The notes beneath the pieces were generated by a model. The model searched no databases, was not told the DNA's origin, and saw only the letters and a program-made list of their open reading frames with translations. Shown one piece after another: positions 42,376-51,930 of a DNA stretch of 64,000 nucleotides; positions within the stretch are counted from its first letter, which is position 1; each line of letters opens with the position of its first letter. Location: NCBI RefSeq assembly GCF_010548465.1, contig NZ_JAAGMD010000791.1, positions 1 through 64,000 of the forward strand, written 5' to 3'. This DNA comes from Streptomyces sp. SID14436. Lineage in GTDB: Bacteria > Actinomycetota > Actinomycetes > Streptomycetales > Streptomycetaceae. The translations under genes and the position numbers were made by a program.

Positions 42376-43460
42376 CGGGCGCTCCCCAGGGCGGTCAGCG
42401 GGTCGACGGAGGTGATGCGGCGGATGGCCAGGCCCGCGCCGAGGAGGCCGAGGAGGATCACCACGGCGGCCGGGAGCAGGACGGTTGTGGGGGTGAGGAG
42501 GAAAGGCACGGCGCTGCCGGAGACGAGCGCCCCGAGACCTGCGGCGAGGCCGGTGCCGAGCAGGGTGCCGCCGACGAGCAGGACGACGGCCTGGCCCAGT
42601 GCGTCCTTGAGGAGGTTGGCCGTGGAGGCGCCCAGCGCCTTGAGGACGGCTACGTCGCCGCTGCGCTGGATGGTCCACACGGTGAAGAAGGCGCCGATGA
42701 CCAGGGCGGAGATGGCGAACAGGAAGCCGCGCATCAGCTGCAAGGAGCCGTTCTCGGAGGTGTAGGAGCCGATCGCGGAGAGCGAGTCGTCCTTGGAGAG
42801 CGTCTTGGTGCCGGCGGCCTGGTCGGTGGCCGCCAGATCGGCGTTGGAGGTGGTGGTCAGGGCGATCACGGTCGCAGCCGGGCCGTCACCGCCGGTGGTG
42901 GGGGGCGCGGTCTCCTGCCAGACATCGAGGCTGGTCCAGATCACTGGGGTGTGGCTGAACGAGGCATCGCCCTTGACGGCGGCTACGGTCAGCCGGTCAC
43001 CGGCCAGGGTGAAGGCGTCCCCCGCCTTGAGTCCGAGGTCGTCGGCAGCCGTGGTGGACAGCACCACCGACTTACCGTTGATCTTGTCGCTGTCCGGGGC
43101 GAGGCGGGAGCCGGGCTGGATGCCGAAGGCGGATACCCCGGTGCTCCTGTCGCCGGCGGTGGCCTTGGTGGTGCTGATGCCCAGCGGTTCGGCACTTTCC
43201 ACGCCGGGCGTCTTGGACCACTGCTGCCACTGCTTGGCGATGACGGTGGAGTTGGAGTAGGACACGTCCTGGCCGCCGCTGGGCGCCTGGAAGGCGATCC
43301 TGTCGGCCGGCAGGCCGGTGATGGCGGAGACGTTCTGCCGGCCCAGCCCGGCAGTCAGTCCGGACAGCAGGCCGACCAGCAGGGTGATGAGCACGATGAC
43401 GGTCCCCATCAGGGCGAACCGCCCCTTGGCGAACTTCAGGTCTCTCCAGGCGACGAACAC
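42372..43460 (-). CDS. FtsX-like ABC permease, MacB type
   Basis: 362 aa. One N-terminal membrane segment (about 15-38), a large extracytoplasmic domain (40-230) and three C-terminal segments (about 238-262, 290-315, 325-348) give the four-helix MacB/FtsX topology. 'VAVLKALGAS' is the conserved cytoplasmic coupling motif. Translation is coupled to the ATPase gene. Substrate unknown; peptide antibiotics or lipoproteins are usual for this family. Confidence 0.88.
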   Translation of the reverse strand: MFVAWRDLKFAKGRFALMGTVIVLITLLVGLLSGLTAGLGRQNVSAITGLPADRIAFQAPSGGQDVSYSNSTVIAKQWQQWSKTPGVESAEPLGISTTKATAGDRSTGVSAFGIQPGSRLAPDSDKINGKSVVLSTTAADDLGLKAGDAFTLAGDRLTVAAVKGDASFSHTPVIWTSLDVWQETAPPTTGGDGPAATVIALTTTSNADLAATDQAAGTKTLSKDDSLSAIGSYTSENGSLQLMRGFLFAISALVIGAFFTVWTIQRSGDVAVLKALGASTANLLKDALGQAVVLLVGGTLLGTGLAAGLGALVSGSAVPFLLTPTTVLLPAAVVILLGLLGAGLAIRRITSVDPLTALGSAR

Positions 43461-43633
43461 GGCTTTGGCCTGCCTTTTTCTGGCTGCGGATGAGGTATGC
43501 CTCCACCATTGCCGTCAGCCCCCCGCGCACACATCTGGCTCAGGACAGCACTTGGCGGATCGAAGGACGGCGCGCGAGTTGTAACTTTCGATGGAGGCCG
43601 CGTTGGGGTGTGCGTCCTTAGGCTGGAGGGACT

Positions 43634-44857
43634 GTGAACACCACCGCTCCCTCCCTGACCCCGACCACCCGTGCACTGGCCTGGTGCCTGCACCTGCTGA
43701 TCGTCGCGCTCCTGGTCCTGGCGGCGGGCCGGGCCGTGGCCGATAGCGAGCCGCACGCAGCGATGACCGTCGTCGTGGCCGCGGCGTGCGCCGTGGCGTA
43801 CTCGGCCGGGCCGGCCCTGCCGCGCATCCGCCGCTCCCCGCGGGCCGCCGCAGTGTGGCTGGCCGCCGTGGGTGCCTGCTGGCTGGCGCTGCTGGCGCTG
43901 TCCGCCGACGCCGTCTGGGTCGCCTTCCCGCTGTTCTTCCTCCAGCTCCACCTGCTGCCGCGCCGCGCCGGTCTGGCCGCCGTGGCCACGACCACCCTCG
44001 CGGCGATCACCGGCTTCGCAGCCCATCAGGGCTCTTTCAGCCTCGCCATGGCGATCGGCCCAGCTCTGGGAGCCGCGGTCGCCGTCGCGGTGGTGTGGGG
44101 ATACCAGGCACTGTTCCGTGAGAGCGAACAGCGCCGTCGCCTGATCGTGGAACTCACCGCCACCCGCGTCGACCTGGCCCGTGCCCAGCACACCGCCGGT
44201 GTACTGGCCGAACGCGAACGCCTGGCCCGCGAGATCCACGACACCCTCGCCCAGGGGCTGTCCAGCATCCAACTGCTCCTGCGCGCCGCCGAACGCGCCC
44301 TGCCCGGCACTGAGGAAAGCCCCGCTGCCCGCTACGTGGACCAGGCACGCCAGGCCGCCGTGGACAACCTCGCCGAAGCCCGCCGCTTCGTCGCCGCCCT
44401 CACCCCGCCCGCCCTGGAGGACTCCACCCTGGCGGGCGCCCTGGAGCGCTTGTGCGCCACCACTTCCGCCCGGCACCCCGTCACCGCACGCTTCCACCTC
44501 ACGGGTGGCCCCCTGCCGCTGCCCACCGCACACGAGGTCGCCCTGCTGCGCGTCGCCCAATCCGCCCTCGCCAACACCGTCCGCCACGCCGGCGCCACCC
44601 GTGTCGAGGTCACCCTCAGCCACCTCGGCGATCATGTCGCCCTCGACGTCGTCGACGACGGCACCGGATTCGACCCCGGCCGGGTACCGGCCGCCGACCC
44701 CGGCAGCGGCGGCTTCGGCCTGGCCGCCATGAGCGCCCGCATGCACGCTCTCGGTGGCAGCCTCACCGTCGAATCCGCCCCCGGACGCGGCACCGCCCTG
44801 GCCGCTCAGCTCCCCCTACCCGCCCCCGCCGACACAGAGATCGAGGACCACCGGTGA
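43634..44857 (+). CDS. Sensor histidine kinase (HisKA_3 type)
   Basis: 407 aa from GTG 43634 with GGAGGG upstream. Residues about 12-165 hold four to five membrane segments. The dimerisation box 'ERERLAREIHDTLAQGLSSIQLLL' contains the phospho-His, and the HATPase domain shows 'ALANTVRHAGATRVEV' and 'VDDGTGFDP...GGFGLAAMSAR'. It is coupled by GTGA to the response regulator and divergent from the MacB-like transporter, which it probably controls in response to a membrane or drug signal. Confidence 0.92.
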   Translation: MNTTAPSLTPTTRALAWCLHLLIVALLVLAAGRAVADSEPHAAMTVVVAAACAVAYSAGPALPRIRRSPRAAAVWLAAVGACWLALLALSADAVWVAFPLFFLQLHLLPRRAGLAAVATTTLAAITGFAAHQGSFSLAMAIGPALGAAVAVAVVWGYQALFRESEQRRRLIVELTATRVDLARAQHTAGVLAERERLAREIHDTLAQGLSSIQLLLRAAERALPGTEESPAARYVDQARQAAVDNLAEARRFVAALTPPALEDSTLAGALERLCATTSARHPVTARFHLTGGPLPLPTAHEVALLRVAQSALANTVRHAGATRVEVTLSHLGDHVALDVVDDGTGFDPGRVPAADPGSGGFGLAAMSARMHALGGSLTVESAPGRGTALAAQLPLPAPADTEIEDHR

Positions 44858-45489
44858 CCGACCACGCCATCCGCCTGCTCCTGGCCGACGACCACCCGGT
44901 GGTACGCGCCGGGCTGCGCGCTGTTCTGGAGACGGAACCCGGTCTCACCGTCGTCGCCGAGGCCGCCACCGCCGAGGACGCGGTCGCCCGCGCCGCCCAG
45001 GGCGACATCGACGTCGTTCTGATGGATCTCCAGTTCGGCAAGGGAATGGGCGGCGCCGAGGCCACCGCACAGATCACCGCCCGTCCGGGAGCCCCCCGCG
45101 TGCTGATCGTCACGACCTACGACTCCGACGCCGACACCCTGCCCGCCATCGAGGCCGGCGCCACCGGCTACCTCCTCAAAGACGTCCCACCCGAAGACCT
45201 GGCCTTTGCGGTCCGCACCGCCTTCACCGGCCGGACCACCCTCGCCCCCGCCGTCGCCGACCGGCTCATGAACCGGCTCCGCGCCCCCGCCACCAACCTG
45301 ACCCGACGTGAGACCGAAGTCCTCTCATTGGTCGCCGAGGGCTTGTCCAACCAGACGATCGGCCAGCGGCTCCATCTCACCGAAGGCACCGTCAAATCCC
45401 ACCTGGCCCGCATCTACGCCAAACTCGGAACCGACTCACGCACCGCCGCTGTGGCCACCGCGACCGACCTGGGGCTCATCCGCCGCTGA
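44854..45489 (+). CDS. NarL/LiaR-type response regulator
   Basis: 211 aa. A complete receiver: 'LLADDHPVVRAG' acidic pair, phospho-Asp in 'VVLMDLQF', Thr in 'VLIVTTYD' and Lys in 'GYLLKDVPP'. The LuxR HTH follows ('LTRRETEVLSLVAEGLSNQTIGQRLHLTEGTVKSHLARIYAKLG'). Partner of the upstream kinase. In contrast to the regulator at 13265-13879, all phosphorylation residues are present. Confidence 0.93.
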   Translation: MTDHAIRLLLADDHPVVRAGLRAVLETEPGLTVVAEAATAEDAVARAAQGDIDVVLMDLQFGKGMGGAEATAQITARPGAPRVLIVTTYDSDADTLPAIEAGATGYLLKDVPPEDLAFAVRTAFTGRTTLAPAVADRLMNRLRAPATNLTRRETEVLSLVAEGLSNQTIGQRLHLTEGTVKSHLARIYAKLGTDSRTAAVATATDLGLIRR

Positions 45490-45799
45490 ACAGTATGTGG
45501 TGGGCGGAGTTCCCATTCTCCAGGACCTCAGCAGCGTCCGGAGTTGTGGTACCGGCTGGGCTTGGTGCCCGCTGCTTTGGACCCATGTGAACCCCCACGG
45601 CCAGTTCGAGCCGGACACGAACCCCACCCCGACCTGGCCTTTGCCGCGGTCCAGAATGCCCGGCCCCTGCATGTGGTCTGCCTACCCGTACAGGCAAGGG
45701 CGGTCACCGCTGCCGAGGTGCGGCCAGGAGGCACCGGTCTGCGTCATCCCGCGCGGCTCGGCCGCGCGAGCTGTTCCGGCACCCGCGGGGCCAGAAATG
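45490..45799. other. Intergenic stretch with no gene seen
   Basis: 310 bp between the response regulator and the convergent ABM-domain gene. Several overlapping short frames exist on both strands but none has a recognisable domain; it may be decayed coding DNA. Confidence 0.45.
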
Positions 45800-46096
45800 T
45801 CAGACCTGTGTGACCGCTTCGAAGACCGTGACGCGGTTGTCGTCGGCGAGCGAGGGGGTGGGGTCGGCGTGCGCGGCGCGGAACGCCTCCGACAAGGTGT
45901 AGGCGGTGAACGCGGTGTCGTCCTCGAAGTCGGGGACGGCCAGGTAGCCGTGTGCGCCCTTGCGGGGACGCAGCAGCCGTGTGTTGCGCAGCCCCGGCAC
46001 GTCGGTAAGGGTGGCGCGCATGCTGGCGGTGAAGTTGTCCTCGAACGCGCCCTGGGCGGGCGCGGCGACGGTGAACTCGGTGACGGCGGTGAACAT
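45800..46096 (-). CDS. ABM-domain (antibiotic biosynthesis monooxygenase-like) protein
   Basis: 98 aa from ATG 46096. Its pattern ('FTAVTEFTVAAPAQGAFEDNFTASMRATLTDVPGLRNTRLLRP', 'HGYLAVPDFEDDTAFTAYTLSEAFRAAHAD') fits the dimeric alpha/beta-barrel ABM fold used by small monooxygenases and haem-degrading enzymes. No cofactor-binding residue can be assigned. It lies 118 bp downstream of the MMPL gene on the same strand and may share its TetR control. Confidence 0.65.
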   Translation of the reverse strand: MFTAVTEFTVAAPAQGAFEDNFTASMRATLTDVPGLRNTRLLRPRKGAHGYLAVPDFEDDTAFTAYTLSEAFRAAHADPTPSLADDNRVTVFEAVTQV

Positions 46097-46214
46097 TCCT
46101 GTCTTCTTTCGGTTGTTGGCGTGATGTCGGTGGTTGTCCCGCCCGGCCGGGGCCCGCACGGCGATGGCGGTGATGTGCACCGCGTGTCCGATCGAGTCCC
46201 TCTGCGGGGTGCGG

Positions 46215-48767
46215 TTACCGGGCTGGAGTTGGGCTCGGGGTCGCGGCCGGCTGAGGGAGCTTGCCTGTGCGGCGGGCCCAGATTTCGAACGCGACAGTCA
46301 TGAACGGGGGTACGGCGGCCAGCAGGGCGAAGATCGTGGTCCGGCCCAGCCGCCACTTCAGCCGGATCGCGACCAGGATGGTCAGGGACACGTAGACGAT
46401 GAAGGCGGCACCGTGGAGGGTGCCGAAGATCCGTACGCCGAGTTCGGTGGTTTCGGGAATGTACTTGAAGTACATTCCGGCCAGCAGGCCCGCCCATGTG
46501 CACGCTTCGATGACCGCGATCCAGGTGAACGCGCGCAGCAGACGCCCGGAGCCGGTTTCGGCAGCCCGTGTGGCCGGCACGTCGGCGGAAGGCGGTTCGG
46601 AAGTGGGCGTGGAAGGCGTCTGCGGGGTGCCTGGGCGTGCAGGCCACAGGGCGCGGTCGCCGAGCAGGCGGACGATGGCGGGGACCAGGAGCGGGCGGAT
46701 GAGGAAGGTGTCCAGCAGGATGCCGAAGGCCATGGCGAAGCCGAACTGGAACAGTTCGCGGATCGGCTGGGTCATCAGGACGGCGAAGGTCGCCGCGAGG
46801 ATGAGGCCCGCGGAGGAGATGACGCCGCCGGTGCGTGTCAGGGCGGCGGTGATCGCCTTCGCTGGGGGCTGGGTGCGCAGTTCCTGCTTGAACCGGCTCA
46901 TGATGAAGATGTTGTAGTCGACGCCGAGCGCGACGAGGAAGACGAAGATGTACGCGGTGACGCGGTTGCCGATGCCGTCGTCACCGAGGACGGTCACGGT
47001 GAAGAAGGTGGTGGCGCCCAGGGTGGCCAGGAACGACAGGATCAGGGTCGCGACCAGGTAGAGCGGAGCAAGGAGCGAGCGGAGCAGCAGGACGAGGACC
47101 GCGGTGACGAGGGCCAGGACCAGGAGCTCGATAAGGGTCGTGTCGCGGTCGAGGGCGGAGCGGATGTCGGCGTTCTGCGCGGTCTCACCGCCGATGAGCA
47201 CCGTGGCGTCCTGCACTCCGGCGGCCTGGGCCGCGGACTGTGTGGCCTGCTTGAGGGGACCGATCGCATCGAGTGCCTTGGAGCTGTAGGGGTCGAGGTC
47301 GAGGACGACCTCGTAGAAGACGGTCTTGCCGTCCTTGCCCATGCGGGGGTCTGCGACACGGCTGACGTGATCGGCATCGGTGAGCGCGGTGGCGATGTCG
47401 GCGGGTGCGGGGCTGGAGCGCAGGTTGTCCTGGGAATGGACGACGACGGTACTGGGGGCGATCTCGCCGGGCCCGAATTCCTCCTGGATGAGGTGCTGCC
47501 CGTGCTCCGACTCGGTTGCGGCGCGGAAACCGCTGAGGGTGTTGAAGCTCTCCTGGTAGCCGAGCAGTCCCGCGCTCAGCACCACGAGGAGTGCGATCAC
47601 GGCCGAGGCCACCTTGACGGGGGCCCGGGCGACCAGGGCGGCGATGCGGTGCCAGATGCCTGCGCCGCGACTGCGTTCGGCGGCCTTGTCCACGCCTCCG
47701 GGCCAGAAGACGCCCCTACCCAGCAGGAGGACCAGGGCGGGGATGAAGGTGAACGCCACCAGCGCCATGACGGCCACGCCCAGGGCGAGGTACGGTCCGA
47801 AGCCATGAAGTGCCGGGGAGACGGCCACGAGCAGGGCGAACATGGCGAGCACGATGGTTGAGGCGCTGGCGAGGACGGACTCGGCGGTGCGGCGCACGGC
47901 GGTCTGCATCGCGCGGGCGCGGTCTGGCTCGTCGAGCAGGGTCTCGCGGTAGCGGGCGGTGATGATCAGCGCGTAGTCCGTGCCCACCCCGAACACCAGC
48001 ACGGTCATGATCGAGGCGGTCTGGGAGCTGACCATGATGACTCCGGCGTCCGCGAGAATCGCGCCGAGCGTCTCCGCCACGCGCATAGCCACGCCCACGG
48101 CAAGAAGCGGCACGAGCGCCATCAGGGGCGAGCGGTAGATCGCCAGCAGGATGATCAGGACCAGCACGATGGTGGCCAGCAGCAGGACTTTGTCACCGCC
48201 GCTGAAGACCTTCACGGTGTCGGTGGCGATCCCGGCGGGGCCGGTCACCGCGACGTCGGCGGGCTCGGCCCGGTCGGACGCGAGGGCACGCACCTCGTCG
48301 ACCGCGTTCTGGAAGGACTCGTCCGAGGGGCTTCCCTTCATGGGCACGATGACCAGCTGAGCACCGCGGTCCTGCGAGACCAACTCGGTCACGGCGTCGG
48401 GAGCGGTCACCGTGGAGACCACGCTCACGACATGGTCGGGTCGGCTGGTTCCGGAAAGGGCCGAGGTGATGGCGGCGACCGCCTGCGTGGCGCTCGCCGC
48501 GGCGTCGGTGCCCTTGCCGCGGACCACGATGATCGCCGGCGTCGCGTCCTGGCCCGGAAGCTGGGCTCGGACGAGATCACGAGCCTTCATCGAGTCCGAG
48601 GCGGCGGGCGGCAGGTTGGCGGACGCGTTGTCCTCGACGGATTCCAGGACCGGGGCGACCCCGGCGAGGAGGCCCGCGATCAGGACCCAGAAGGCCACCA
48701 CCACGGCGGCGCGCTTCTTCGATCCCAGGAGACATCGGAGCAGAGCGGGGGAGTTCATCGGTTGCAT
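46215..48767 (-). CDS. MMPL-family RND transporter fused to a DUF3817 domain
   Basis: 850 aa from ATG 48767 (GAAGG 6 nt upstream fits better than the ATG at 48791). Residues 1-690 are an MMPL exporter: twelve membrane segments in two repeats and large loops (about 50-190 and 400-520), with 'GVGTDYALIITARY' and 'ALGVDYNIFIMSRF' as the paired motifs. Residues about 725-835 ('EACTWAGLLAGMYFKYIPETTE', 'GTLHGAAFIVYVSLTILVAIRLKWRLG') are a DUF3817 membrane domain, normally a separate protein of about 110 aa. Likely exports a lipid or drug under the divergent TetR. Confidence 0.88.
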   Translation of the reverse strand: MQPMNSPALLRCLLGSKKRAAVVVAFWVLIAGLLAGVAPVLESVEDNASANLPPAASDSMKARDLVRAQLPGQDATPAIIVVRGKGTDAAASATQAVAAITSALSGTSRPDHVVSVVSTVTAPDAVTELVSQDRGAQLVIVPMKGSPSDESFQNAVDEVRALASDRAEPADVAVTGPAGIATDTVKVFSGGDKVLLLATIVLVLIILLAIYRSPLMALVPLLAVGVAMRVAETLGAILADAGVIMVSSQTASIMTVLVFGVGTDYALIITARYRETLLDEPDRARAMQTAVRRTAESVLASASTIVLAMFALLVAVSPALHGFGPYLALGVAVMALVAFTFIPALVLLLGRGVFWPGGVDKAAERSRGAGIWHRIAALVARAPVKVASAVIALLVVLSAGLLGYQESFNTLSGFRAATESEHGQHLIQEEFGPGEIAPSTVVVHSQDNLRSSPAPADIATALTDADHVSRVADPRMGKDGKTVFYEVVLDLDPYSSKALDAIGPLKQATQSAAQAAGVQDATVLIGGETAQNADIRSALDRDTTLIELLVLALVTAVLVLLLRSLLAPLYLVATLILSFLATLGATTFFTVTVLGDDGIGNRVTAYIFVFLVALGVDYNIFIMSRFKQELRTQPPAKAITAALTRTGGVISSAGLILAATFAVLMTQPIRELFQFGFAMAFGILLDTFLIRPLLVPAIVRLLGDRALWPARPGTPQTPSTPTSEPPSADVPATRAAETGSGRLLRAFTWIAVIEACTWAGLLAGMYFKYIPETTELGVRIFGTLHGAAFIVYVSLTILVAIRLKWRLGRTTIFALLAAVPPFMTVAFEIWARRTGKLPQPAATPSPTPAR

Positions 48768-48799
48768 CGGGCAGCCTTCGGCAGGAAGCACGGACAGGC

Positions 48800-48822
48800 C
48801 TTAGCGACAGGGTGTCTCTAAG
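48800..48822. promoter_or_regulatory. TetR-type operator between MMPL and TetR genes
   Basis: Arms CTTAGCGACA (48800-48809) and TGTCTCTAAG (48813-48822) match at 9 of 10 positions around GGG. It lies 33 bp before the transporter start in the divergent promoter. The adjacent TetR protein is the expected ligand-responsive repressor. Confidence 0.7.
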
Positions 48823-48913
48823 TTGCGTCAAACTAACACAGGCCCCCTCGGCGCCTCGGACGCGGGGATAGATTGGCGTGGGACGGCGCAGCACCCGAGG
48901 CGGAGCGGAGAGA

Positions 48914-49510
48914 ATGCCCAAGATCGAAGCCGGCAGCGTCCAGGAGCACCGGGCCCAGCGGCTCGCGCAGCTGATCGACGCGGCCGAGGCAATCCTGAAC
49001 GAGAGCGGTGTGGAGGCCCTCACCGCGGGCGCGGTCGCCGCACGGGCCGGCATCGCCCGCAACAGCATCTACCGTTACTTCGACTCCATCGACGACCTGC
49101 TCGAACTCGTCGTCACCCGGGAGTTCCCCGACTGGATCGACGCTGTGGAGCGGGCCATCGCGGCCGAGACCTCACCCGAGGAGCAGATGGCCGCCTACGT
49201 CAGGGCCAATCTCGAACAGGCCGCTCGCGGCACCCACGGCTGGCGGGCCGCGCTCTCGCGCGGCTCCCTCTCGCCGTCGGCGCGGGAGCGGGTGAGGAGC
49301 CTGCACATCTCGCTGCACGAGGCGCTCGCCCGGGTCGTGCGCGAACTGGGGCAGCCGCAGCCCGAGCTGACCGTGGCGGTGGTCCAGGCAGTTGTCGATG
49401 CATGCATCCGCAGAGTCGACCAGGGCGACGATCTGACGACCGTGTCCGACTTCGCGGCGGGAGCGACGCGTCGACTGCTCGCGGACGACGACTTGCCGCA
49501 TCACCCGTGA
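48914..49510 (+). CDS. TetR-family repressor of the MMPL exporter
   Basis: 198 aa from ATG 48914 (GGAGCGGAGAG upstream; a GTG at 48878 is less likely). N-terminal HTH: 'LIDAAEAILNESGVEALTAGAVAARAGIARNSIYRYFDSIDDLLELVV' (about residues 19-66). The C-terminal ligand domain is family-typical and unassigned. The divergent position and shared palindrome indicate local control of the MMPL-DUF3817 gene. Confidence 0.88.
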   Translation: MPKIEAGSVQEHRAQRLAQLIDAAEAILNESGVEALTAGAVAARAGIARNSIYRYFDSIDDLLELVVTREFPDWIDAVERAIAAETSPEEQMAAYVRANLEQAARGTHGWRAALSRGSLSPSARERVRSLHISLHEALARVVRELGQPQPELTVAVVQAVVDACIRRVDQGDDLTTVSDFAAGATRRLLADDDLPHHP

Positions 49511-49645
49511 CGCACCCCGCCCGGGCGGCTCACAGGCCCGTCGATAGCGAAGCCCCGGCAGAACGAGCCCGATCCTGAGCCGCCCCGGACCGTGACGCAG
49601 ACCGCTGGTGGCTCACATACGGGCTAAAGCCCAAGGCCGTGAAGT

Positions 49646-50172
49646 TTACGATCCGCGATCTGACGTCAAGATGCCGATGCTGATGGTGGCCTTGTAGGTG
49701 TGGCGGTCGACCCTGAGGCTCTTGTAGGCGTATCGGGACAGGGGCCGTTTGACCGCGCGGGGGCCGAGGCGGGTTCGCCGTGCGGGCATGAGAGTGCCCA
49801 GGACCGCGTGCCCGATCGTGCCGACAAGGTCGATGACGGTGTCGGCGATCACGCCTTGGGCCTGGACGACCTGGTCGCGGGCGGTGTTCAGGGCGATGGG
49901 GAAGCTGCAGCGGTCGGGAGCGGTGCCGGACGCCTGGGCCGCGTCGGCCATGGCGATCCGGATCACCTGATAGGCGGTCAGGAGCGCGTAGATCTCCTGG
50001 GCGATGCCGGGCCAGGTCCTCGAGCGCAGGACGCGTCGGCCGAGCATCGATTTCTTGATCTCGAGGTAGGCCGGTTCCACTTCCCAGCGCTCGTGGCACA
50101 GCCTGACCAGGTCGAACGCCGGGTGGGTGCGGTGGGTAAGGAGCGTGGCGCCCAGCCGGTAGGCGCCGGTGC
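49646..50172 (-). pseudogene. IS4-type transposase, C-terminal fragment
   Basis: About 175 codons ending at TAA 49646. 'TGAYRLGATLLTHRTHPAFDLVRLCHERWEVEPAYLEIK' (near 50170-50060) carries the YREK-like region with the catalytic Glu of IS4-family DDE transposases, followed by 'RTWPGIAQEIYALLTAYQVIRIAMADAA' and 'TIGHAVLGTLMPAR'. The first two thirds, with both catalytic Asp residues, are missing. The break at about 50172 joins directly to an M4 protease fragment on the other strand. Confidence 0.78.
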
Positions 50173-50175
50173 GGG

Positions 50176-50427
50176 GCCGGCCTCTCCCTGGCCGTGGCCA
50201 TGGGAACGGTGGCTCTGCCCGCCGTCACCACCGCCCGGGCCGCCGCGGACCGCGGCACGACGGCCGCGGCCGCCGACCCGAAGCCCGTCGACCGGGCCGT
50301 CGCCGCCGCGGACAAGGTCACCTCCAGCGGATTCGACGCCCTCGCCAAGGGACCCGACGAGCGTCCCCTCGGACGCGCCGGGAGGAAGCGGAGGTCTGAA
50401 CTGGACACTTCCGGGCCGGCCGGGTAG
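50176..50427 (+). pseudogene. Secreted M4 metallopeptidase fragment (signal/propeptide)
   Basis: The frame reads 'GLSLAVAMGTVALPAVTTARA' (end of a secretion signal) and then 'ADKVTSSGFDALAKGPDERPL', typical of the start of the propeptide of Streptomyces thermolysin-like proteases. The start codon is lost at the IS junction and the match ends by about 50385, after which the frame runs to a chance stop. No catalytic HExxH remains. Confidence 0.55.
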
Positions 50428-50436
50428 ACAGGCACG

Positions 50437-50493
50437 CGAAGCCTCTGGTGGGCACGGTGCTACTGGCCGAGAGCGTGCCCACCAGGGGCTTCG
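50437..50493. terminator. Long stem-loop
   Basis: A 20-bp stem with one T-G pair (50437-50456 with 50474-50493) around a 17-nt loop, extended outward by GACAGG/CCTGTC. It may be a strong terminator shielding the Ktr operon, or a structural end of a lost mobile element. Confidence 0.6.
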
Positions 50494-50589
50494 CCCTGTC
50501 TTTCACGCAGTGCGGCTACCCGGCTCACCAGGACAGGCGGGCGGGAGATCGGCGGATGTGAGTCGGGGCGGCACACCGGAGGTGGCGTG

Positions 50590-51930
50590 ATGGATCGCCT
50601 TGGACGGCGGCGGCACCCGGCGCAGATCGTGGTGGCGGGGTTCGCCGCGACGATCGCGGTCGGGACCGTCCTGCTGATGCTGCCGTTCGCTCGTCAGGGG
50701 CCTGGTGCGGCCGGCATGCCGGACGCCCTGTTCACCGCCGCATCCGCGGTCTGCCTGACCGGTCTGACCGTCGTCGACACGCCGGCCTACTGGACGGGAT
50801 TCGGACACGCCGTGATCCTCGGGCTGATCCAGGTGGGCGGGTTCGGGATCATGACGTTCGCGTCGCTGCTGATGGTCCTGGTCTCCCACCGGCTCGGGCT
50901 GCGCGCGCGCATGACGGCCGCGGCGGAGACGAAAACCCTCAGCCTGGGGGACGTGCGCAGAGTGATCGCCGGCGTGGTCGCCACCAGCCTGTCGCTCGAA
51001 GCGCTCACGGCTCTCGTTCTGACCGTACGCTTCGCGGTCGGCTACGACGAACCCTGGCTGCGGGCACTGTGGCTGGGGGTCTTCCATTCCGTGTCGGCCT
51101 TCAACAACGCCGGGTTCGTGCTGTATCCCAACAGCCTGATGCTCTTCACGACTGATGCCTGGATCTGTCTGCCCATCGCCTTCGCGGCCATCGCGGGCGG
51201 GCTGGGTTTCCCGGTTCTCCTGGAGCTGCGCCGCCGTCTGCACCGGCCGCGCACCTGGTCTCTGCACACGAAGATCGTGCTCTTCTTCAGCGCCGCCTTT
51301 CTGATCGGAGGCAGCGTTTTCGTCACGGCGATCGAGTGGTCGAATCCGGCCACGCTCGGCCCGCTCGACGTGAGTGACAAAATACTCGCCGGCTTCTTCC
51401 AAGGGGGCGCGATGCCCCGGAGCGCCGGATTCAACAGTCTCGACATCAGCGGAATGAACTCCGCGACCTGGCTGGGTGTGGACGTCCTGATGTTCGTCGG
51501 CGGCGCCAGTGCGGGCACGGCCGGCGGCATCAAGATCACCACCTTTGCCGTTCTCTTCTTCGTCGTCTACGCCGAAGTGCGCGGCGAGAGCACGGTCAAT
51601 ATCTTCAGCCGTCGCCTGCACGGCGACGTGCAGCGGCAGGCTCTGACCATCGTCCTGCTGTCCATGGCCGCCGTGGTACTCTCCACGATCGCCGTCATGG
51701 TTTCCACCGTCATCAGCCTGGACCAGGTCCTGTTCGAGGTGATCTCCGCGTTCGCCACCGTGGGGCTGACCACCGGCATCACCTCCAGTCTGCCGACCGC
51801 GCATCAGCTACTGCTGGTCGTGCTGATGTTCATCGGCCGCCTCGGACCGATCATGGTGGCGTCGGCTCTGGCCCTGCGTTCACGTGTCCGTATGTACGAC
51901 CTGCCCGAGGAGCGACCCGTCATTGGCTAG
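50590..51930 (+). CDS. ktrB: Ktr/Trk potassium channel subunit
   Basis: 446 aa, start ATG 50590 with GGAGG upstream (a GTG 3 nt earlier is possible). It has the four pore-loop repeats of the TrkH/KtrB superfamily: 'AVCLTGLTVVDT', 'SVSAFNNAGFV', 'MPRSAGFNSLD' and 'FATVGLTTGI', each with the conserved Gly of the K+ filter. It imports K+ (or Na+-coupled K+) at the membrane and needs the RCK ring encoded downstream. Confidence 0.92.
   Translation: MDRLGRRRHPAQIVVAGFAATIAVGTVLLMLPFARQGPGAAGMPDALFTAASAVCLTGLTVVDTPAYWTGFGHAVILGLIQVGGFGIMTFASLLMVLVSHRLGLRARMTAAAETKTLSLGDVRRVIAGVVATSLSLEALTALVLTVRFAVGYDEPWLRALWLGVFHSVSAFNNAGFVLYPNSLMLFTTDAWICLPIAFAAIAGGLGFPVLLELRRRLHRPRTWSLHTKIVLFFSAAFLIGGSVFVTAIEWSNPATLGPLDVSDKILAGFFQGGAMPRSAGFNSLDISGMNSATWLGVDVLMFVGGASAGTAGGIKITTFAVLFFVVYAEVRGESTVNIFSRRLHGDVQRQALTIVLLSMAAVVLSTIAVMVSTVISLDQVLFEVISAFATVGLTTGITSSLPTAHQLLLVVLMFIGRLGPIMVASALALRSRVRMYDLPEERPVIG

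Noticed and set aside
45308-46303. 331-codon plus-strand frame across the response-regulator end and the ABM gene
   Set aside because: Overlaps two supported genes in other frames and crosses the intergenic stretch without codon bias or motif.
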